A DNA stretch of 64,000 nt from Epiperipatus broadwayi (GCA_028023455.1 JAQFVV010006353.1:1736001-1800000); one strand, 5' to 3'. Counted from the first letter of the stretch, positions 20,945-32,744 are shown. Program-made: numbers and translations. Notes: generated by a model not told the origin, from the sequence alone.

Positions 20945-21400
20945 ACAAGCATTAGGAACCAGTCAACACTTGGACAATCCCAATATAAATAACAATCAAC
21001 AAGCACAAACTGTTGTCAAGGCAACAATACTTAGACAATCCCAATATAGATAACAATCAACAATCTCAAACTGTTGTCAAGGCAACAATACTTAGACAAT
21101 CCCAATATAGATAACAATCAACAATCTCAAACTGTTGTCAAGGCAACAATACTTAGACAATCCCAATATAGATAACAATCAACAATCTCAAACTGTTGTC
21201 AAGGCAACCTTTTAACAATAAAGGTGGAATTCCACCTTTATTTAGAGTCCCATATATTTATATAGACACTAAAGACTGCAACTTGACCACAGAAATTGAA
21301 ATTACTGATATAAAGAAGTTTAAATAAACCTCCTTAAACAAATAATTATAGCCTTTTTTGAATTCAGACTAATACATAGTCAATTATAACAATACAAATT
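20945..21400 (+). repeat. Repeat family S copy with internal 61-bp tandem array
   Basis: Family S start GGAACCAGTCAACACTTGG and end AAGTTTAAATAAACCTCC, AAACAAATAATT flank an expanded core. Other copies (39190, 61735) hold one core unit; here it is repeated four times. Confidence 0.75.
20970..21213 (+). repeat. 61-bp tandem repeat, four units
   Basis: Units start at 20970, 21031, 21092 and 21153 (exact 61-bp spacing): TTAGACAATCCCAATATAGA, TAACAATCAACAATCTCAAA, CTGTTGTCAAGGCAACAATAC. Units two to four are essentially identical, the first differs at a few positions. Indicates recent local expansion. Confidence 0.9.
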
Positions 21401-21904
21401 GTAATTATAATTTTCAAATTGTCCCCAAAGTATTGCTTAAATAATAAGTATAATAATGCTCAAGGTTATATATATATATTGTAGTGTTAAGCTACAACCT
21501 GCCACACCATCCAGTTATTTAAGACACTCTACCAATTGGAGCCTCATAACATATTTGCTTAACCAATAAATTGCCAAGCAAATTGTCATATTAACATTTT
21601 GCTTCTTTCCAGCATATACATGTGTATAAACATCTTTTTATTTCTAAAGCAGTAATAAAAGCCATTAAATTACTAGGGAGAAACAGATAGGTATATTAAC
21701 ACTGGAATAAAATGTAGGTTGTATTCTCATCCTTGGTGTTCGTCTAGAGATGGCATTGATGCTAATCGAAAACATATACATATAACGATTCCAGGGCCCG
21801 ACCTAAGTGATCGATTTGATCTAAAAAGATCTGATTTCTTAGATTTATAATAAAATATTCTACTAACTAATACTATTATATGATGTTAGTTTTTTCATTT
21901 TTTT
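21401..21904. other. No gene seen
   Basis: Unassigned AT-rich sequence; a CAAGGTT(AT)n run at about 21460-21480. Confidence 0.45.
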
Positions 21905-22400
21905 CGTAAATGTTTATTAATCTTATCTTGTTTTTGAGTTTGTGTGTATCTTTTTAAAGTTACGGTGTTTTTCTAACTATTTTTTTTTGGACTTTATGTG
22001 TGTCTTTTTAAAGTTACGGGGTTTTTTTTTTTGCAAGGGTAAATCAATACTTTTATTCAAAAGCAAGACGTAATAAGTAAATGTTTATTAATCTTATCTT
22101 GTTTTTGAATTTGTGTATGTGTTTTTAAAGTTACGGGGCTTTTTCTAATATTTTTTTGGGGGACTTTATGTGTGTCTTTTTAAAGTTACGGTACCTTTTT
22201 TTTTTGCAAGAGTAAATCAATCATATGATTCAAAAGCAAGACATAATAAGTCAATGTTTATTAATCTTAGATTGTTTTTGAGTTTGTGTGTGTGTCTTTA
22301 AAGTTATTGGGCTTTTTCTCATGTTTTTGGACTTTACGTGTGTTTTTTTTTTAAGTTACGGTATTTTTGGTCAAGAGTAAAAATCAATTATTTTTATTAA
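21905..22400 (+). repeat. About 172-bp tandem repeat, nearly three units
   Basis: ATGTTTATTAATCTTA recurs at 21910, 22081 and 22254. Each unit also holds TTTTTAAAGTTACGG twice, GGACTTTATGTGTGT, GCAAG-GTAAATCAAT and TTCAAAAGCAAGAC. Half-unit similarity suggests an older duplication inside the unit. Satellite-like, T-rich. Confidence 0.8.
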
Positions 22401-22469
22401 AAAAGCAGGACATAATTCTAAATCGATCAAAAGTAATGTCATTTATATACCACAATTTAGAATTGATAC

Positions 22470-22995
22470 CCGACTACTATTAGTAAGGACTGTCGTTGAA
22501 AGATTCAATTGAAAAATGATACCCGACTAATTTCCGTTTTCTTTTTTTTTTGGGCAGGGGGACAGTAATGAATCAGAAAGTGGGTTATTTTGTTAACTCT
22601 GTCTATATAAAAAAGATATCGTTATTGAAATACTAAATTTAAAAATGATAGCCGACTAATTTGCGTTTCTTTTGACAGTAATTAATCAGAAAGTGGGTTT
22701 CTTTTTTTTTGGTAAATCTTTTGTGTGTATATATATATATAAATTACAGTAATTCAAATACTCCATTGAAAAAAACCAAACCCCGTTGAATTTGCTTTCT
22801 TTTCTTTTTTTTTTTAAGACAATAATTAAGTAGGAACTGGGTTGTTTTTGTTAGTGTGTAGATATAAAAACTAATATTATTTTGAAATAATAAATGTAAC
22901 AAAACAAAAAAAAAATAATACCCGACTAATTTTATTTTTCGGACAAGTAATTCCTAATAATTAGACAGTGGGTTGTTTTTGTTTGTGTGTATATA
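22470..22995 (+). repeat. About 130-140-bp tandem repeat, four units
   Basis: ATACCCGACTAATTT-like words at 22518, 22647 (GATAGCCGAC), about 22777 (decayed) and 22917; each is followed by a T-rich tract, ACAGTAAT-AATCAGAAAGTGGG and TTTTGTTA-TGTGTATATA. Diverged units. Adjacent to but different from the preceding 172-bp array. Confidence 0.75.
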
Positions 22996-23299
22996 TATAG
23001 CAAAAGTAACTGGTCACGGACAAATTCTCGCAAAAACGGTACTTTTCGTGTGATCCTTTAATTTTTTTTCCCTTTCGCACCCTTAAAAGCAATTTTTGAG
23101 GGTTACCCCTTCGTAATGGAATCTTCAGGACATTATTACTAAACTTACAACAGTAAAATAAGTTACAACACATTAAAAAAATAGACGTCTTATCAACTTT
23201 AAAAAAACTACGACTGCTTCAAATACACACACTCTCACCCGAAACTACAGAGAAAATAGATATTCTACTATTACGAGAAAATGATGAACAAAATTGACT
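22996..23299. other. No gene seen
   Basis: Unassigned; a 70-residue minus frame at 22961-23173 overlaps the end of the tandem array and has no recognisable domain. Confidence 0.45.
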
Positions 23300-23560
23300 A
23301 CTATGGCAGCCAATCAAGGCATTTCTTTCTCTTTGCTTTTAGCATAGAAAAAAAAGCTATAACCGACAGCTGTCAGGAACTCTTTCTGTGTTTTATCATA
23401 GAAAGAAGTCTCATTTGTGTTGGCTTTTGTCACCGACACCGCCTCCATCAACATAACGTGAAGACTTTTCTGCGTTTATAACATAGAAAATTTCCTCTTT
23501 TGTTGGGTGAAGGCTGGTGAAACGGTATATTTCTAGGAATTTACCTAGAAATAGCAACAT
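23300..23560. repeat. Repeat family F (TTTCTGTGCTTTTAGCATAG) and small hairpin
   Basis: Three spaced occurrences of a TTTCT-TG-(C/T)TTTTA-CATAGAAA-like word (about 23322, 23381, 23464), similar to three at 56375, 56439 and 56498. Slightly GC-richer than flanks. At 23531-23556 TATTTCTAGG and CCTAGAAATA form a perfect 10-bp stem. The 66-residue plus frame here is thought to be chance. Confidence 0.45.
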
Positions 23561-25380
23561 CTTGAGGTGAACACTAAGGATGAGAAAACAACCAAAATGT
23601 ATTATATGTTAATAATTGGGGATGACTATAAAAAAAAAAAACTTACCCATAAACTTAAAAAAAATAAAAAAATAAAAACAATGACTGAATTAAAATCTAA
23701 ACACATAGCAACCATTTGTGGAAATGAAATTTAAAATATTTATAAATTATTATTTTTATTTATAATCCCATTTATTTATATTATGTCTGTTAAACAATAG
23801 GACATGTCAAGGTTAAAATGCTTAAAAAAACTTCATGCGACCTACAATGCAGTATTAATTGTTATAATTGTCTTCTGCATTCGAAGATAGGACATTATTA
23901 TTTTCTTCTGCTTAAAAATAAATTCGAATACAAAATGGATGTGAATGTTCAAATTTAAATATATAAATATTTTTTAAAATATTAATCAAAATGATCAAAA
24001 GCTGAAATTTTAAAGCAATCGTTTGAAGGGGAAGAAGTAATTTGAAAGTAAGAAGATTTAAATTATTTGCTAATTAGACAAATTTCAGTTAAATTTACGT
24101 GTTGCAGTAATATTCAATAATTAATTGTTTTGATATATAATAATATCGTCATTGAAATCTTGAGAAGCAAATGAATCAATAAATATATATTATTTTTATA
24201 TCATGATTGCTTGCTGAAAAGTTTGTACCATGGGGTAATAATACGTCATCAATAAAGCCATGAAAGTTTAAAGATTTACCTGCCCATTTAGGAGAAACTT
24301 AAAAACCATCTTTGCTTTAAATAAAATGCCTAATCCAAGACAGGATAATTGGAGAACACTATTATTTCTTGACTCAGACAAGAAATTTTTATTCTTCGTG
24401 GGAGCAGAACTTCATCTCCATTCATAGGAATTTGTTTAGCAAATAAACAGTTTTCAGCAGACTCATCGAACTTTAATTAACATAATGGGATAAAAATTGT
24501 GATTTTTGTTTTATTATTTTGTCTATTGTAAATTTTATGTATTATTTTCGTTTCTACAAATGGAAGCTAATGTGTATAATTTTGGAGAAATTCTGTATGA
24601 GAGTAATAAGGGGGGAAATATTAGATTTAAATATATATATTTTTTATCATCTTTAATTGTATAGAGAATAAAAAAAATACTAGTTTTGACCTCCCCATCT
24701 GACTGACTTTTGACAACATATAGGAACTTAGGAGGTAAGAAATTTTAATATCTTATAGTAAGCAACACACGGTGATAAAGTTTTGTTTCTTTATTATTAA
24801 TTAAGCTTCTTTTTATATTACTGTTAAATCAATGATTTATTATCATTGATTTATCTAGGCAACAAAGATTTTTTTGTTATTGTTATGTTTGTATACATAT
24901 TTTAAATTAGCCAGCTAAAATCGAAATCACTTATACATATTATAATTTTATATATTCATTGTTGTAAATAATTAGTCAAGTACATAAACTTCTACCATTG
25001 GGTTTAGGGCAAGGGTTTTATTTTTATCAATATCATTATAGATATCGATGTGGTAGAGATTCATTCTTGACAAAATGAATTACATGTATCAGATTTAATT
25101 GTTAATGTTTATATAATTCGTTATTTTAATTTGGTCTCTAACTCATCATTATTTCCATATCCAACATCAGCTTTATAGTTCTTCATTATTCACATAGCCA
25201 TTATAAACATTATTATCTTATTTGGTTTTATACCTATTAATATTATTACTATGATAGAGGAAATACATATACATATTTAAGTTATTTATTATAACTTTTA
25301 ATACATATATACTTATACTGCACATACATTTTTTTAAATATATCTTATGATTAATTGATTTTTGGTAATTAATTATCACC
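23561..25380. other. No gene seen
   Basis: Long AT-rich tract. No open frame, repeat partner or RNA gene recognised. Contains simple A/T runs and one palindrome around 24825-24850 (AATCAATGATTTATTATCATTGATT). Confidence 0.5.
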
Positions 25381-25705
25381 TATATAGAGGTGTGATAACT
25401 ACTATTAGTGTGATCTCCTTCCCTGATAAGAGAGCTCAGGCAATTACTCCCTGAGTTTGAATACTGTGGTATAACGTGGCTAGAAAGGGGTGAGAATTGG
25501 ATGAACTGATCCAAATTGTATCTAAGTTAATAAAAGTAGATAGAGCTAGTCTATTGGAAGTGGGTGCAATCATAGGTTATGTATTTCATCGCGTAATCAC
25601 TTGCATCCTATCCGAAGACCCAAAGTCCGACCATAGTAAGATGCGCTCCCCCCTATCTCTTCTGGAAAAGACCAGCCCGTTACAATATATATATTTATAA
25701 GAGTA
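25381..25705 (+). other. Unassigned complex block
   Basis: Less AT-rich, contains AGAGCTCAGGCAATTACTCC and CTGAGTTTGAATAC and a 67-codon open frame (25497-25700) starting MDELIQIVSKLIKVDRAS. I recognise no domain. It ends at a GTTACAATATATATA run, which could be a retroposon 3' boundary. Could be an old retroelement. Confidence 0.3.
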
Positions 25706-25849
25706 TTATTGAATAGAATTAAAAAATAAAACTTTCATCTAGGTCCTTTTGATCTTAACATTTAATGTCAAACAAAAAGGTGTGTAATATTTTAATATTG
25801 AAAGGAAATATAAATATGCCTATGTGTTAGAAAAGAAAGTTTTTAAATA

Positions 25850-26165
25850 AATGTGTTTTACCAGTTCTTGCTTATGGATCTATGACTTGGACATTTAACA
25901 GAAAAGCAATACAGAGACTTCAGACCACTCAAACAAGTATCAAGAGATGTATGTTAGGAGTAACAAAAAGATATCAAAAATAAAATACATGGGTGGGAGA
26001 ACAAATAGGTGTCACTGACATCCCTAAAGAATTAAAAGACTGAAGTAAAGTTGGACTGAACATATTGCTGAAAGAGATGATAATAGATGGTCATTTAAAG
26101 TCTTAAATTGTGTTCCAATATAAAAGATCTAGAAAGCGACCATGTGTTAGATGAATAAAAAATAG
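25850..26165 (+). pseudogene. RTE-like LINE ORF2 fragment
   Basis: Plus frame: VLAYGSMTWTFNRKAIQRLQ, TTQTSIKRCMLGVTKR, then after a stop WVGEQIGVTDIPKELK and, after another, KRSRKRPCVR. This is the RT-distal region of RTE-type ORF2 (Y-ET-T...K...L-A-QR-MER-MLG--L-DR-...V-DI......W-GH--R......GRP--RW). Several stops and frameshifts; dead 5'- and 3'-truncated copy. Same family plausibly as 40.8-42.8 kb. Confidence 0.82.
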
Positions 26166-27317
26166 GATATAATGTAATATTTAAACTAAATTTACTATCC
26201 ACACTAACAAACTTTAAATATAATTAAAGCAAATCAGTCTAATTTGTAACAGAATAAAATGCATTAATATTACCAGTTTTACAACTGAATAAGATTATGA
26301 TCTTTATGAAAAGATGGTTGGGGAGATGTGGAAAAGAGGTTAGATATTGGAGAAACTGAATTGAACTTGGTATACCATCCTGCAGAGTATCAATAATAGT
26401 TAAAATGGTAATTTTGTACTGTTTTAGCATACTTTTGAATAATTAAGTAATTTTTCACACTTACACACGAGATTGCTTAGCATATGAATTCAGTGTTCTC
26501 ATGAATGAGATGGTGTTGTATTTTTCCTTGATCAGATGTCTTTGATTGTTTTAGGCTTCTTTTGTTTTACTTACAATTTCTCTTCAAATTTTACTACTCT
26601 AACTTTCACTTAACATGTTTGATCTTATTTTATATAAATCCTAGTTCTATGCAGAAAATTGACAATACACATTTGATACATCTATAAGTGAGCTAAGACA
26701 TTCAAAGCTTAGGCTGCATAATCTGCAGGTTAAACAAGATTTTATTGGGGAGACTTAGAGAAGATTTCTACTCAAATAGGTTTCACAGCAAATTTATATC
26801 ATAATGGACTGGTGCATTTTGTACATTGGTTAAAGTCGAATACTCCATTATCAAATTTCCAATAACACAGAACTTTTTTCTAAATACATTATGATCATAA
26901 ATATCTTCTTAATCATATGTATCTTCCTATTCCTTTTAAACTGCCAAAGACTCATTTAGCTTCATGGAATCTAATGATTCACTTACAGGATAAAGCTTGA
27001 CTAGCTATATATTGATTCACTAAAAACAAATTGTGTGGGGTCATCAAGGTCATTGTTTTCTTCTAAACTACTGATGTAATACACATTTGAAATTAAGCCT
27101 TAAATACTTTTTTCAACTCATGATGTAACCAAGATCAACAAATCTTTATTTTTTAATAAAGAATTAATTTGACTGCATCTGACTGTTTTGAAGGTTTAAC
27201 AATGTAATTACGACACATTAAATTTTCTTTTGTTTTTCAGAATAAGTTAATTACTGTTTATTAACTTACAAATATAATAGACAAGATTGTATTCATATAT
27301 TGGACTATGTCCATCAT
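26166..27317. other. No gene seen
   Basis: AT-rich, no recognised element. Short minus frame 26239-26430 has no domain. Confidence 0.5.
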
Positions 27318-27785
27318 CTAATATTAAGTATCGAATGCCTTTAGAACAATTTAACTTTGTTTAAATTTTTCAATTACATTCAACTGTTGATAATAGCACA
27401 CAGGTTAGTATATGCACAATGTTTTGAGTGACATTATTCTCCTCTCTTCTTCAGGTGATGCTGGAGTGACAGTACTAGCATGAGAATAAAACTGGGACCC
27501 TTAGATTCTTGGAATATTAAATTTTAAGCTAACACTCTAACCAAATAGCAATTTGTGAGAGCATTATCTTAAAATTCAATATTCAAGAATCTAAGGATCC
27601 AGGTTCGAATCCCATGCTAGTACTGTGACTGTCAGACCAGCAACACCTGAACAATAGGTGAGAATAATACCACTTGAAATGTTGTGCATATGCTAACCGG
27701 TGTGCCATTACTAACAGTTGAATGTAATTGGAAAATTTAAATCAAGTTACATTTTTCTAAAGTCATTCAATACTTAATATTACAA
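27318..27785. repeat. Foldback with tRNA-like arms (inverted SINE pair)
   Basis: Arms about 27318-27550 and 27555-27785 pair: TAATATTAAGTATCGAATG / CATTCAATACTTAATATTA, ACAGTACTAGCATG / CATGCTAGTACTGT, CAACTGTT / AACAGTTG. The right arm holds TAGCAATTTGTGAGAGCAT (A-box-like) and GGTTCGAATCC (27603-27613, a perfect B box). The two halves are therefore inverted tRNA-derived SINE copies sharing outer sequence. The left arm B box is degraded. Confidence 0.72.
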
Positions 27786-27895
27786 AAAAAAATCAAGTCA
27801 GATGTCACATGACCTAATTTAATAAGCTTGTATTTACAAATGTTATACATAGAGCTCACAAAATAAGCTCTTAACAAGCTTTGAGAATATGCCAA

Positions 27896-27933
27896 CCCCA
27901 GACCGGTTTCTGCTACTGGCATCATCAGTGAGA
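27896..27933 (-). ncRNA. Hammerhead motif, family B, core intact
   Basis: Minus strand: stem I TCTCA with TGGGG (27929-27933 and 27896-27900), CTGATGA (27922-27928), stem II TGC/GCA with CAGTA loop (27911-27921), GAAA (27907-27910), stem III ACCGGT (27902-27907), C17 (27901). Every conserved core base is present. Stem II is only three pairs, as in minimal natural hammerheads of Penelope-like elements. Confidence 0.8.
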
Positions 27934-28050
27934 TGCTAGGATATTCAAGCATTGGATTAAAATACCAGGACAAGCCCAGGACTTTATCTAATGTATAACT
28001 GTTAAGTAGAAAATCTGAAAATTTTAATCTAATGCTTGAATATCCTAGCA

Positions 28051-28087
28051 CCTCACTGACAATGCCAGTAGCAGAAACCGGTCTGGG
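28051..28087 (+). ncRNA. Hammerhead motif, G8 mutated, family B
   Basis: CTGACAA at 28056-28062 (G8 to A), TGC-CAGTA-GCA stem II, GAAA 28074-28077, ACCGGT 28077-28082, C17 28083, TGGG. One core substitution separates it from the intact minus-strand partner; probably inactive. Confidence 0.65.
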
Positions 28088-28368
28088 ATTGGGCATATTC
28101 TCAAAGCTTATTAAGAGCTTATTTTGCGAGCTCTATATATAACATTTGATTTTTTTTGTAATTTTATTTTTTGCTATTAAAGCTTTGGCAATTTTATATT
28201 GATGTATCTGAACTTAGTTCAGTCCCATATGGCTATTTAAGTTAGATAGCTGGATTGGAAGACATATGAATGTCTGAAAAGTTCAGATTTTCTACTTAAT
28301 AGTTATATATTAGATAAAGTGCTGGGCTTGTCCTGGTATTTTTAATCTAATGCTTGAATATCCTAGCA

Positions 28369-28406
28369 CCTCACTGATGACGTCAGTAGCAGAAACTGGT
28401 CTGGGG
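28369..28406 (+). ncRNA. Hammerhead motif, core intact, weak stem II
   Basis: CTGATGA 28374-28380, GAAA 28392-28395, stem III ACTGGT 28395-28400, C17 28401, stem I CCTCA/TGGGG (28369-28373 with 28402-28406). Stem II has two changes (CGT/GCA) and is weak. Confidence 0.68.
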
Positions 28407-28460
28407 TTGGAGATATTCTCAAAGCTTGTTAAGAGCTTATTTTATGAGCTCTGTATATAA

Positions 28461-30480
28461 TACTTAATATTAGATGATGGAATTAATTCTATATATAAAT
28501 ACAATTAAAATACCATCATCACAAACCTTCAGGAAAATAGTAATAGACAAGATAATCCTTTTCCAAATCAAAAATCTGACCGAATTTGTACCTTTTTCAT
28601 TTTCTCTTTTAAAGTAAAAGTATATTTTACATACATTTTATTAAAATTGGTAAGTCTGTTAAAGTTATATATTAAGTTTATCATATTTTGTTTCTCTTCT
28701 CATGTTTTAAGTTTCTTAATTTGTTCACTTCTGAGTATTACGTTATTTAATATTCATTCTTTCTTAATAAAAAAAATGCTCTTTTATTTTGGAAGGTTAT
28801 GAAACTTTATTTAATTCTCCATTCAATATATATATATGCAGTAGATTTATTTAATTTGAGATATTTAATAGCTTCTTTCAGTCTAAGTAATGTTTGATTT
28901 GAGTTGTAATCTGTCGAGTAGTTTTTTCTCCAGCATAATTCCGTTGCTTCTTCTAGCTGCAATTTTTGAATGATTTCCCCCATTTGCAGCCAATTTAGTA
29001 GATATAATGGCAGAAAATTGAAAGTTATTCTAAAATTTAAAGATGATAAGACGTTAAACTTTAATATATTGTCAAAGCAAAATAAGCGAGCTCCTAGTAA
29101 CAGGCCAATACATAAAAGGGGAAAAAAATTCTACACCAGCGATAGACAAAAAGTTAAGTTAATCAGAAAGCATGATAGCTAATTCACCGACTCATTAAAA
29201 AGAATTTTTTTTCCAGCAAATTTCCATATTTCTATGGGCTACTTTGAATGTGTATGGCCCATATTTCATTATAACCCATTTATCATGTCAGAATTTGCCA
29301 AGATTTAATTTAGAGTTTTTAATTCTTTTATTATATGTGACAATCCTTTGTCAAAGATTCTAAGCAAAATGGTATGTGGAGAATTTACTCACAAGTATAC
29401 CCATCGATGAAACTTCTATTGAAAACAGCTTAAATGTGAATACTAGTTTAAAACTACAACTGCTTACCTTTCTATTGATAATATAATGGATTTCTTAAAA
29501 TTCTGCATAAAACAATATACAATCAATATAACAAAAATCAGGGAAATAGCTATAGGTTTACTGCTATCATCCCTAATCAGCATCATATATATGGAAGGAT
29601 TCGAAATCTGAGCCCTAAATATTACTTCATCTCCCACCTAATGGCTGACTTTGCTATCTCAGTGATACACTTGTTGTACAGCATGTGGTAAAATACTATT
29701 TCAAACATTCCATTTACACATAAAAATATATTCCTTCAATGTAATTCACAATAGAACAAAAATAAAAGCATTCTTAGATGTCTTTGTGAGAAGTCTCTCT
29801 CATGAAAAATATCAAAGCCCCACCCCACCTGCAAAAAAGTACTTAGTGCATATATTACAATCATAAAAACACCGTAAAGTCAAGTTAGAGTATCACTATA
29901 GTATAAAGCATTAAGAAGTTTGTTCAGAAATCAATGTAATAAAACAAACTCCTATGATAAATGATTACCTAACAGCTTTTATTATGAAAGCCTTAAATAA
30001 GTAACACAAACAAACATCAAAAGAAAACCCAGTTAGAAGCACACTAAGAAAATAAACTAAAGAAAATATGGAGTCAATATAATACCAAAGCAACTTTCAA
30101 AAGCCATAGAATATTGTGGGAAATCCTAAATTTAATTAAACCCCAAACTTGAAATATTAAAAAACAAGCATTGAATCTATGAAATACCAAATGTGAAACA
30201 ACATATAATGGCATAGCCAAAAGCTCTATCAAAAATTATTAAAGGAACATAAACTAATGATTAGAGAGACGGAAAAGTGTCTAAAGTAGTAGACCATGTA
30301 TGTACTAATGAATATAGGTTTGAGTAGGAAAAGACAAGAATATTAGACCAAAAAGAAAATTTAAAAAAAAAATTAAAAAAAAAATGCTCACATTATAACG
30401 GCAAATAATTGTATAACTTAATCTAGTCTGATATGTGGCTTTATTAAATTATAAATTGGTAAATCATTACAAGAAAGAGT
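28461..30480. other. No gene; one tRNA-like SINE fragment
   Basis: Unassigned AT-rich DNA. 29590-29680 on the minus strand has TAGCAAAGTCAGCCATTAGGTGG and GATTTCGAATCC (B box) separated by tRNA-like spacing, suggesting a SINE head. A 70-codon plus frame at 28970-29182 is basic but unrecognised. Confidence 0.4.
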
Positions 30481-30494
30481 ATATATATATATAT

Positions 30495-31120
30495 ACAATA
30501 TAAATCAAAAGTTACAACTGTGCATAAAATGGCAAATCTTATGTCTTTTTTATTTTATAATGAGAAATTATGTAAGTGATAAATCACCAAAATAGTGAAA
30601 AATTTACAAAAGAACTGACTGAAGTTGGACACAATAATAAACAATTTTAAATATTTTGCATTAATTTTTGAAATAAATATGCTAATGTAAAGGAACAGGA
30701 AATTAATGATAAAAATGGAAATCTATATTATATGTTTCAAAACCTGAAGCTAAATTAATTAGAACTATATACAAAGAATTTTATATTTCATTTTGTGTTC
30801 CATCTAATGTTAATAAGTTAAAGTTAATAATTTTGAAACAAAAAAGTAATATGTGTATCAAATTTCATGTAAGTGCAAAATTTCATATATAGGTGAATCA
30901 AGATGTATTTAAAAATGATTAAAAGAACACCAACTGTTATATATGCATATAAAAAATAAGAGTATTAATGATTTAATAATAGTGTTGTTTACTTTGATTA
31001 TGAAAAACATTGTGAATTTACTTTCAGTTTTACATGAAAAATATTTGTGAGGAAATAAACCATAAAAAAAATTAAAGAGGCAGTTTGAATAACTAGAAAT
31101 AAGAAATCTTTAATTAATAG
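30495..31120 (+). pseudogene. Penelope-like element fragment, strongly decayed
   Basis: Nucleotide colinearity with 33650-34340: TAAATCAAAAGTTAC, TGCATAAAATGGCAA, CATATATAGGTGAATCAAG (the YIG/ES stretch), AAAAAAATTAAAGAGGCAG and AACTAGAAATAAGAAATC. Homologous to the RT linker and GIY-YIG endonuclease region but with many stops. Oldest of the three PLE copies here. Confidence 0.75.
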
Positions 31121-31310
31121 ATAATGTGAACAAGAGTACCAAACTCTTCATACAGTAGTGCCATAAAGTGCAAACTTTGTAATCAATGCACAAACCTTTT
31201 GCATCCATTGATTATGAAAGCTTGCACTTGATGGCACTACTGTATGGAGAGTTTAAAACTCTTACTAACAGCATGTGTAAGCATATGAAATCGTAATCAT
31301 GTGATGTTTT
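31121..31310. repeat. Hairpin element E
   Basis: Arms CTCTTCATACAGTAGTGCCA (31144) and TGGCACTACTGTATGGAGAG (31228-31247) plus AAGTGCAAACTTT / AAAGCTTGCACTT pair around CATTGATTATG / CATCCATTGATTATG. Flanks carry AACAGCATGTGTAAGCATATG and ATCATGTGATGTTTT. Same family at 37380-37560, 37915-37960, 32281-32310 and 63624-63705. Confidence 0.75.
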
Positions 31311-32524
31311 GAAAGTGTGAATAATTAAAATTCATAAATCTTGGGATGTCTCACGATGACATTCAGCCAAATTTATAATGTTTCCAGTTGAAAATGATTA
31401 TGAAAATAAGTGAAAATACTTTTTGTTTTGAATAAGAATTATTTGTAAAAAATATTATCACTGTTAATACTTTGTTTTATTATTATTACAATAATTAAAC
31501 TATAATGAACCTTTAATTTAATATATATATAATAAAATATCCCAGTGCATAGTGCTAGCTGAAAATTCAAATGTAAAATGTTCATTCACCCTTCAAATGT
31601 TATGTTTTTTTTCTAGCAATATTCTCTGTGAATAAAGATTTACCCACAGAGGGCGTTGCTGAAAAAGGATGTTTGGGAGAGTGATTTGAATATTTTATAT
31701 ATTTATAATATTACAATATGCATACAATAATTTATTAAATAACAGCATCAACATAATAAAAATTCTTTTATATAGTATATACCTTAATCTTCCTTTTTAA
31801 ACATTTACATTCCCATCATTATATAAGTTATTTTAATTTTTCTAGCACAAAGTTTTTTTTACATTCTACATTTCGCTGCATATTTTTTTTTGCTATCAAG
31901 TAATTCTTTAAAAATATCTTCTTTCCTTATCCATTTACCAATTAAACAAGAATTAAAGATAAGTATATAAAGAAAAAAGATATTTTTAAAGAGTTACTTG
32001 ATATGTTAAAAACAAAATATAAACGAAATTGAGAATGCAAAAAACTTTTTAATAGGAATAATATATAAAATGATGTGAACATATATATATATATAAGAAG
32101 ATATATTATATAAAATAATTTTTTATTATGCAAATATTGTTATTTATTCATTAATGTAAACAAATTATATCTTACATATTTCAATCTTATCATCACAAAC
32201 CAATGCTTAAAATAAATTAATAAAATATAACAAATTTGTTGTTAAACCATCAACAGATTGATATTTTATTAAAACAGGCAAAACTCTCCATACAGTAGTG
32301 CCTCAGGTATTGTGAGGTTTGTGAAACTTCGTGTCTCTCCAATTCCCCAGACTGTTTCTGGTGTGTGGGGATTTGGTGTTAAGTGGGTTTTCAAACCTGG
32401 CTTGTTCTCTGGTGCTGGTGTCTGTTGGAGAGTTTTTGTTTTAATAACAGTATGTGTGCAAAGAAATAGTGTCTGTGTGTTTAGATTGTATTTTTTGTTT
32501 GTTTAAATTGCTGTGTCTATGATT
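31311..32524. other. No gene; element E fragment at 32281-32310
   Basis: AAACTCTCCATACAGTAGTGCC at 32281 (within a 22-bp word split here as AAACTCTCCATAC and AGTAGTGCC) is an element E arm. The open frame 32312-32506 beside it has GTGTGTGG-type composition and no domain. The rest is AT-rich. Confidence 0.45.
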
Positions 32525-32744
32525 TAAATGATAGCCAATTTATATATATTGTATAGAAATAATCATTGGATAATGGTTGAAATATAGGAGAGAGATTATA
32601 AATAGTCAAAATTGGCAATCCTCATTGTTTATAGGAGAGAGATTGTTTGTTTTAAACATTGAATATGATGGTGTGGTTTACATATGATAGCCAAATAGCT
32701 ATGTGCATTTATGAATTAGTTTATATATTGTATAACATATAAAA
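32525..32744 (+). repeat. Partial units of the 150-160-bp satellite
   Basis: About 1.4 units of the array at 35265-36830: ATAGAAATAATC, TGGTTGAAATATAGGAGAG, TTGTTTTAAACATTG, CATATGATAGCCAA, GAATTAGTTTATATATTGTA. Satellite units thus flank the PLE block on both sides in the same orientation. Confidence 0.7.

Larger units (their letters stand above)
27820..28460. mobile_element. Family B hammerhead cluster: inverted pair plus direct copy
   Basis: Arm 27822-27970 (minus) pairs with 28020-28140 (plus): AGAGCTC / GAGCTCT, AAGCTTTGAGAATATGCC / GGCATATTCTCAAAGCTT, AATGCTTGAATATCCTAGCA both ways. A third, direct unit 28190-28460 lies 318 bp further right (GAAGACATATGAATGTCTG, CTTAATAGTTATATATTAGA, TGGGCTTGTCCTGG). 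The layout reproduces the 16.8-17.6 kb cluster. Confidence 0.8.

Noticed and set aside
20945-21230. CRISPR-like array
   Set aside because: The 61-bp units are contiguous with no unique spacers, and the genome is eukaryotic.
27767-28096. 109-codon minus-strand open frame
   Set aside because: It spans both arms of the family B palindrome; its N- and middle parts are the same sequence read from opposite arms, not a protein.
32312-32506. 64-codon plus frame with many Val and Phe
   Set aside because: GT-rich low-complexity composition next to an element E arm; no domain.
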